Origin: Streptantibioticus cattleyicolor NRRL 8057 = DSM 46488
GTDB lineage: Bacteria; Actinomycetota; Actinomycetes; Streptomycetales; Streptomycetaceae
Length of the DNA: 64,000 nt
Assembly: GCF_000240165.1 (NCBI RefSeq)
Contig: NC_017586.1
Location: 4,539,228-4,603,227 of the forward strand
Reading direction: 5' to 3'
The notes beneath the pieces are model-generated. The model worked only from the letters and a program-made list of their open reading frames with translations. It searched no databases and was not told the origin of the DNA. A program made the translations under genes and the position numbers. Below are positions 58,866 to 64,000 of the stretch, in pieces (the first letter of the stretch is position 1; each line of letters starts with the position of its first letter).

Positions 58866-60769
58866 TCAGGTGCCAGGGTAGACGAGTGTGTGCTCCGTGC
58901 CGATGGCGAAGGGAGCGTTGTCTTCGTAGAGGGTGGTCTCGCCGTCCGACCAGCGGACGATCAGGTCGTCGTTGATGTTGTCGCCGATGTAGTTGCCGGC
59001 CGTGATGACGGAGGCGTGGTCCCCCCAGAGTCTGTTCGGGCTCGCGATCTTCGTTTCGGTCCCGAGGCCGGTCTGTGATGAGGTGGCGACGTAGGTGTCC
59101 AGTTCACCGTCGACCCAGCGGATGAAGATGTCCCAGTTCTGCTGGCCGGAGAAGGTGCCGCAGGTGACGAGCGTGGCGTTCTTCCACGTCGGGTCGGGCT
59201 TCTGAAGCTGGTACTCGTTGCCGAACGTTCCCGATCCGACCGAGGTGTACAGCGTGAGTTCGCCGTCATCCCAGCGCACGACCAGGTCGGTGACGTAGGT
59301 GCCGTTGTGGAACTGTCCCGCAGCTATTTGCTGGGCATGCTCCCAGATGGTGTGCGGCTTGACCATCTGCACCTCGGAGCCGAAGCCGTTCGCGCTGACA
59401 TCGGGGTAGAGCGTGACCTCACCGTCGACCCAGACCACCATCAGGTCGTACAGACCGCCGCCGGCGAAATCACCGCCGGTGATGGTCACGGCGTTGGCCC
59501 AGATGGATTTGGGCTTGGCGAGTTGGTGTTCGGGCAGGAATCCGCCCTTCCCGTCGCCCGGGTAGAGCGTGACCTCGCCATCCGTCCAGACCACGATCAG
59601 ATCACTGTGGTGGTTTCCGGTGTAGTCCCCGGAGGCGAGCAGCTTGGCGTGCTGCCAGGTCGACGCACCTTCCGGGAACGCGTTCGCGGGCAGTTGCAGG
59701 CCGACGTACGGGGACGGATTCCGGGGCGGGTCCTGGTTGGTGATGGCGTCGTTGAGCAGGTCGGCGGCGTTCTGCCCGAACAGCGGTGCGTAGCTGGTCC
59801 AGTCGTTGCTGCCGCCACCGCCCTTGCCGCCCAGGTTGCCGATGACATGTCCGGTAAGTGTCTTCGGGTTCCAGTCGGTGATCCATGGGCTGCCGGAAGT
59901 ACCACCGAAGAAGCCGGTGCAGTTCATCTGCATCTGCCGGTACCCGGGAAGCTGGGTCGTCTGCATGAGCTGGGAGTATTCAACGGCATGTCCGGCTTTG
60001 TTGTACTTGTAGGCCGGGTAGCCGATGATCTGGACAGCGTTGTTGTAGCTGCTCGGGCGGGTGAAGGTGAGGCCGCCGCCGACCGCGTCCTGCAACCGCT
60101 TGCCGAACTGGTTCGGTGCGACGCGAGCGAAAGCGGTGTCCAGGTCGGACACCGGAAGAGCGGTCTGCGACGGCCCGTAGCGGACGTCCATGAAGATCCG
60201 CTGAATCTTGAAGATGCCGAATGGCTGCTGGTCGGGCCCTGCTCCCTTGACGAACTGGGGGACGAAGACGTAACTGGCGTCTATCTGCATGCCGCAGTGA
60301 CCCGCCGTGAGGACGATGTTGCGGCTGCTGGTGTCGATCACACTTCCGGTGCAGTACCAGTCGGTGCGCGAGGGAGCGTGACCGAAGAAGGTGCCGACCA
60401 CAGGCGTGCCGTTGGTCTCCGGCCGCTCGGGGTCCCAGTTGGAGGGCCGCCGTTGGTCAGGGACGGCGAAGAGTTCGGGGCAGACCGCTCAAGGGGTGTG
60501 GCTGCGGCCATCCGTTGAGCTGTCCAGTACTCGGTGGCACTTCGGCTGTCTCTTCCGGGATCATTTGCTGCCGCGGACGTGGAGACCCGGGGTGGTTCAG
60601 CTGTGGTGGTTTCTGGGGTCGGCCTCGATGTCGGCGAGGCAGCGGTCCGGTGAGGGGAGCCAGGAAACGGTGCCGGGCCGGCCGCCGAGGCGGTCCCGGT
60701 AGTTGCGGCGACGCACACGCTCAAACAAAGGCTGATAACCGCAATCTGTAATCGTCTTAACTGGCGCAA
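58866..60769 (-). pseudogene. Secreted trypsin-like serine protease with FG-GAP/VCBS-like repeats, frameshifted
   Basis: TTG 60769, 8 bases after AAGGAGG, starts a signal peptide (RRLQIAVISLCLSVCVAATT) and propeptide (YWTAQRMAAATPLERSAP). After the G run at 60477-60480 the frame is wrong; one extra base there would continue as PELFAVPDQRRPSNWDPE into the protease frame ending at 58866. The protease has VLTAGHC, DLDTAFARV and GFFGGTSGSPW as triad segments. Five repeats follow with VVWTDGEVTLYPGDG, VVWVDGEVTLYPD, VRWDDGELTLYTS, IRWVDGELDTYVA and VRWSDGETTLYED, likely a beta-propeller. Leu codons 4 and 7 are TTA. Either a real frameshift or a sequencing error in a homopolymer. An IS element lies 94 bases upstream. 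Confidence 0.75.
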
Positions 60770-60862
60770 GAGCGCAACCTCCTTATAGGGACGGACTGCG
60801 GCGCAGGGCATGCCGCTGTGGAACGAGCCACATAGTGCTCGCGCGTTGCGGAACAGAGACTA

Positions 60863-61731
60863 AGGGCTGTCCCGTAACTGCTGGTCACGGGTGAGATGAT
60901 CTGGCTGTGTCTGGTGTGATCACGGCGTCTGAGCCCTCCTGGATAGCCCCGTTCACTGGGCTGAGCCCGCGCCAGTTCGGCAAGCTGATCACCGCGCTCC
61001 GGCGTGAGGGTGTGGACCCGGTGCGCAAGGGTCGGCCATGGAGCCTGCCGCTGGAGGACCGCGTGCTCCTGATCGCCGCGTACTGGCGGACGAACCTGAC
61101 CCTGCGCCAACTGGCCCCGCTGTTCGGGGTGTCCAAGTCGGCGGCCGACCGCATCATCGACCACCTCGGGCCCGCGCTCGCGCTCCAGCAGCGCAAGCGG
61201 TTCCGCAAGGACACCGTGCTCATCGTGGACGGCACCCTCGTTCCCACCCGTGACCACACCATCGCCGAGCAGTCCAAGAACTACCGGTACTCCACCAACC
61301 ACCAGGTCGTCATCGACGCCGACACCCGGCTCGTCGTCGCGGTCGGCCGACCAGTCGCAGGCAACCGCAACGACTGCAAGGCGTGGGAGCTGTCCGGCGC
61401 GAAAGACGCCGTCGGCAAGACCACGGTCATCGCAGATGGCGGCTACCGGGGCACCGGCCTGGTCATCCCGCACCGCCGCGAGAAGGGCCAGACCGAACTC
61501 CCGGAATGGAAGGAGGAGCACAACGCCTCCCACCGCAAAGTCCGCGCCCGTGTAGAGCACGTCTTCGCCCGGATGAAGGGCTGGAAGATCCTTCGCGACT
61601 GCCGGCTGAAGGGCGACGGCGTCCAGCACGCCATGCTCGGCATCGCCCGCCTGCACAACCTCGTCCTTGCCGGGTGACGCAGAAACCAGCAGGCCACCAG
61701 ACCCGTCAGAGATCATTTACGGGACAGCCCT
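60863..61731 (+). mobile_element. IS5-family insertion sequence, apparently intact
   Basis: 869 bases bounded by inverted ends AGGGCTGTCCCGTAACTG (left) and AGGGCTGTCCCGTAAATG (right, on the minus strand), flanked by TA on both sides (60861-60862, 61732-61733) as expected for the IS427-like group. One complete transposase gene is inside. Confidence 0.9.
60907..61677 (+). CDS. IS5-family DDE transposase
   Basis: 256 residues from GTG 60907. The N-terminal helix-turn-helix (LTLRQLAPLFGVSKSAADRI, about 65-84) is followed by the DDE nuclease: Asp in DTVLIVDGTL (about 108), Asp in TTVIADGGYRG (about 178), Glu in RARVEHVFARMK (about 218). Length and single frame suggest an active enzyme without the frameshift used by some IS5 members. 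Confidence 0.93.
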   Translation: MSGVITASEPSWIAPFTGLSPRQFGKLITALRREGVDPVRKGRPWSLPLEDRVLLIAAYWRTNLTLRQLAPLFGVSKSAADRIIDHLGPALALQQRKRFRKDTVLIVDGTLVPTRDHTIAEQSKNYRYSTNHQVVIDADTRLVVAVGRPVAGNRNDCKAWELSGAKDAVGKTTVIADGGYRGTGLVIPHRREKGQTELPEWKEEHNASHRKVRARVEHVFARMKGWKILRDCRLKGDGVQHAMLGIARLHNLVLAG

Positions 61732-61853
61732 TAGAACGATCTTCACAGTTGCTCCACAGATTTTTGACAGAGTGTGCGAGTGTGGGCACGTGCACAGCTC
61801 AACGGCCCAGCAAGGACCGACCAGCCGATCAACGAGAGCCGAGGACTGACGCC

Positions 61854-62663
61854 ATGCCCTTAACCCGCACCCTTGCCGCGCTGTCGGCAGCGACCGCCCT
61901 CGTGCTGTCCCTCGCTGCTGCGAGCCCGGCACCCGTGCCCGTCGCGTCACTGCCCTCGGCGGCGGCGACGGACCCCGATTACCCCTACCTGTGGCCGGAG
62001 GGAGGAAGTCACCAGCCGCGGGCCGTCCGCCCGGGTGACTACGTCCTGATTTCGACCAACGACGGAGTGGCCCACCCGGACGACACCGTCCGCTCACCTG
62101 CGTTCACCGAACCGGTGACGCTCCACGACGCCAAATCGAACTACGTCACCACGGCGCAGATTCGCTGTGACGCCGAAGCCGGGGACTACCCGGTCCACCT
62201 CCTGGGCGAGGGACGCGACTCACGGACGTGGGCCAAAGTACGCGTCCACGGCACCACGACGCCCACCGCGGCTTGTGCCCACCCCTCGCCCTACACGACC
62301 GAGGAACTGTGGCCGATGCTCAGCCCCGTGCAACCGGTCCGGCCGGGCGAGCGGGCCCACTTCGCGCTGGGCGTCAACGCCGCCCTGGCCGTCGGTGACG
62401 GAATCACCTCACCGGCGCTCGACGCCACCTACGGTCTGCGCGAATCAGCCCCTCGCACCCGTGAAGAGGCCCAGCAGCCCACCCTGGAGCAACTGACCCA
62501 CTCCGCCACGGCCGATGCCACCGTCCGCTGCGGCACCAAGCCGGGCTTGTACCCCGTGCATTTCCACTTCAACGGCTCGGACGGCGGCCAGGACTACCGC
62601 TTCGAAGTCCAGTTGACCGTGCTGCCGGAAACCGGGAAGCCAGGGTCGATGTGCGGCCGTTGA
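61854..62663 (+). CDS. Secreted protein of unknown function
   Basis: 269 residues from ATG 61854 (GAGGAC upstream). Signal peptide MPLTRTLAALSAATALVLSL with cleavage around residue 38 (AAATDP). The mature protein has two similar beta-rich halves: QPRAVRPGDYVLISTNDGVA...TAQIRCDAEAGDYPVHL and VQPVRPGERAHFALGVNA...ATVRCGTKPGLYPVHFHF. This looks like an internal duplication of an Ig-like extracellular module. Family not recognised. Confidence 0.75.
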   Translation: MPLTRTLAALSAATALVLSLAAASPAPVPVASLPSAAATDPDYPYLWPEGGSHQPRAVRPGDYVLISTNDGVAHPDDTVRSPAFTEPVTLHDAKSNYVTTAQIRCDAEAGDYPVHLLGEGRDSRTWAKVRVHGTTTPTAACAHPSPYTTEELWPMLSPVQPVRPGERAHFALGVNAALAVGDGITSPALDATYGLRESAPRTREEAQQPTLEQLTHSATADATVRCGTKPGLYPVHFHFNGSDGGQDYRFEVQLTVLPETGKPGSMCGR

Positions 62664-62970
62664 GGGTCGGCACCCCCACCGGGCAAGGCGCCTCTGTCCT
62701 CGCATCCGTGGGTGAGGCCCCGGGAGGACACATCCTTCAGCCGGTGATGGCGACATGCCTCAGGCTGTCCGCGCACTGAAGGCACCGACCGGGCTCGTCG
62801 GCGAGGAGTCGCCGGCCGAGGCGGCAGCCACGGGCGATCGGGCCCCGGACGCCGGCCCGCCCCGCGCCGTCTGCTTGTACTCGGCCTACAGGGGGCCGCC
62901 ATGGGACCAGGGGTTGGGCCGGACTTTTGGTCCTGGCGACGGTCTCGGGGATTTCGTGTCCGGCGCCCGG
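62664..62970. other. Intergenic region without recognisable features
   Basis: 307 bases between convergent genes. I see no gene, and no convincing terminator or repeat. Confidence 0.4.
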
Positions 62971-63429
62971 CTAACGACCGTGCGGAAGCGCGGGTCGGGT
63001 GACCGGCACGACGGTCAGGAGGGTCTCCAAGCCTTTGAAGTCACCGGGGTTCGTGGTGAACAAGGGGAGATCCTCGGCGACGGCGATGGCGGCGATCATC
63101 AGGTCGGCCACGCGCCGTCGTGGCTTGCCGCCCGCGCTGATCACGGCCGCGCAGATCCGGCCGTAGGCACGTGCTGCCTCGGCGTCGAAGGGGATGGGAT
63201 CGAACTCGTTCTCGGCACGTTGGAGAACGTCGAGCCGACGGGCCCGCTCCGCGTATTCGTCGTAGTCGTCCTGCTCCTCGTTCCGCCGGACCTCATGAGG
63301 CCCGGCGGACAGCTCCGCCAGGGTGATCGCGCTGATGGCCATCTCGGCAGGGAGTTCGGCCGGGTCCACCCAGCGGCGAAGGATCATGATGTTGGTGTCG
63401 AGCAGACCCCGCTCGTACTCAACGGGCAT
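62971..63429 (-). CDS. PIN-domain toxin, VapC-like
   Basis: A 152-residue ribonuclease toxin. The four acidic positions of PIN domains are visible: Asp in LLDTNIMI (about 10), Glu in TLAELSAG (about 39), Asp in VADLMIAAIA (about 107), and Asp in TTNPGDFKGL (about 128). Such toxins cleave tRNA or rRNA. It overlaps the antitoxin gene by 11 bases and follows it. Confidence 0.9.
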   Translation of the reverse strand: MPVEYERGLLDTNIMILRRWVDPAELPAEMAISAITLAELSAGPHEVRRNEEQDDYDEYAERARRLDVLQRAENEFDPIPFDAEAARAYGRICAAVISAGGKPRRRVADLMIAAIAVAEDLPLFTTNPGDFKGLETLLTVVPVTRPALPHGR

Positions 63430-63688
63430 ACGGGTCGTCCATCTCTTGGACGGCTGTGGCGTCCTGATCCGCCCGGAAGGCGTCCAAGGAGATGTCCGGT
63501 GCGCTTCGCGACATCGCGGCGAACTCGGCCCGGGGAACGAAGCGCCTGCGGCGCTTCAGCGGGACCAGCTCCCCGATCCGGTGACCGTCGCGAGTGACGG
63601 TGAAAGCCTGACCGGCCTCGACGGCGTCCATGATCTCTCTCGACCTGCTACGCAGGTCACGCTGGGTGATCTCCGGTTGCGCTGTCAT
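63419..63688 (-). CDS. Phd/YefM-type antitoxin
   Basis: An 89-residue protein. The DNA-binding N-terminus ITQRDLRSRSREIMDAVEAG and GQAFTVTRDGHRIGELVPL are typical of Phd-fold antitoxins; the C-terminal tail (SLDAFRADQDATAVQEM) would wrap the toxin. ATG 63688. It heads the two-gene toxin-antitoxin operon and should autorepress it. Confidence 0.9.
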   Translation of the reverse strand: MTAQPEITQRDLRSRSREIMDAVEAGQAFTVTRDGHRIGELVPLKRRRRFVPRAEFAAMSRSAPDISLDAFRADQDATAVQEMDDPYAR

Positions 63689-63752
63689 GTCGCCAGGTTA
63701 CCCAGGTGTGCCACGTTGTGCTACAGAGTGCCGCAGGACGAGGCTCGTCCCC

Positions 63753-64000
63753 TCAGCACTCGATCACATTCACCGCCAACCCCCCGCGCGCCGTCTCCTT
63801 GTACTTGACCTTCATGTCCGCCCCCGTCTCCTTCATCGTCTTGATGACCTTGTCGAGGGAGACGTGGTGGCGGCCGTCGCCGCGGAGGGCCATGCGGGCG
63901 GCGGTGACGGCCTTGACGGCGGCCATGCCGTTGCGTTCGATGCAGGGGATCTGGACCAGGCCGCCGACCGGGTCGCAGGTGAGGCCGAGGTTGTGTTCCA
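63753..64000 (-). CDS. sdaA: L-serine ammonia-lyase, C-terminal part (gene runs off the window)
   Basis: The last 81 codons of a serine dehydratase: [20 protein letters not shown] contains the Fe-S cluster cysteine and the PVGG loop of the family, followed by [20 protein letters not shown] and the C-terminal AVNVIEC whose final Cys is conserved. The enzyme makes pyruvate and ammonia from L-serine. It lies after the accessory region and likely belongs to core chromosome. Confidence 0.93.
   Translation of the reverse strand, partial: EHNLGLTCDPVGGLVQIPCIERNGMAAVKAVTAARMALRGDGRHHVSLDKVIKTMKETGADMKVKYKETARGGLAVNVIEC

Noticed and set aside
60863-61731. Relationship between the IS5-type ends and the MITE-like ends at 11199/11500
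   Set aside because: GGGCTGTCCCG and GGGCCGTGTCG look similar at first but differ at too many positions to be mobilised by the same transposase with any confidence.

Overview
The window is high-GC actinobacterial chromosome, almost certainly Streptomyces or a close relative. Codon third positions are mostly G/C, GTG and TTG starts are common, ribosome sites are of the GGAGG type, and the gene orders pyk-ackA-pta/pfkA and glgB-mak-treS-glgE/glgP are those I recall from the core Streptomyces chromosome.

Region 1 (1-11.1 kb) is central carbon metabolism and sugar uptake: a partial PIG-V-like membrane glycosyltransferase, pyruvate kinase, an overlapping acetate kinase/phosphotransacetylase pair, a divergent 6-phosphofructokinase, and a sugar ABC importer (binding lipoprotein and two permeases, no ATPase) with an Xre-type regulator. 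Region 2 (11.5-34.5 kb) is alpha-glucan metabolism and the cell envelope. It holds branching enzyme GlgB, maltokinase, trehalose synthase, GlgE, glycogen phosphorylase and debranching enzyme GlgX, with a secreted M4 metalloprotease, a heterodimeric ABC exporter, two tandem L,D-transpeptidase lipoproteins and an enoyl-CoA hydratase. Two intergenic gaps here, just after the glgB and treS stop codons, carry copies of one dispersed repeat; the first copy lies in a MITE-like element. A RsbW-like ATPase at 34.7-35.2 kb closes the region.

Region 3 (35.4-55.4 kb) looks like a biosynthetic gene cluster inserted into core chromosome. A 14-gene minus-strand array (46530 to 35439) has many stop/start overlaps. 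It encodes an AurF-type diiron oxygenase, a class II aminoacyl-tRNA-synthetase-like amino acid:carrier protein ligase, two AcpS-type phosphopantetheinyl transferases, two carrier proteins, a methyltransferase, a KAS III enzyme, a BtrJ-like ATP-grasp ligase, a BtrK-like PLP decarboxylase, a cysteine-less KAS-fold protein, a full acyl-CoA dehydrogenase beside a C-terminal-half dehydrogenase, and a cyclodipeptide synthase (CDPS) homologue that has Gly where the family has its catalytic Ser. No NRPS or PKS megasynthase is present. Flanking genes encode a TetR regulator, two paralogous MFS exporters, an AsnB-like amidotransferase, a type II thioesterase, a LuxR-type regulator, an ArsR repressor and a flavin-reductase-like protein. 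My reading is that small molecules are built on free-standing carrier proteins, possibly starting from a gamma-aminobutyryl unit, with amine oxidation, reduction-level changes and a tRNA-derived aminoacyl step. The product is unknown to me.

Region 4 (55.4-63.7 kb) is accessory: small secreted or lipoprotein genes (one or two apparently frameshifted), a possible toxin/immunity pair, a frameshifted trypsin-like protease with FG-GAP-like repeats, an intact IS5-family element, and a Phd/VapC toxin-antitoxin pair. The window ends in the 3' part of an L-serine ammonia-lyase gene, which looks like the return to core chromosome.
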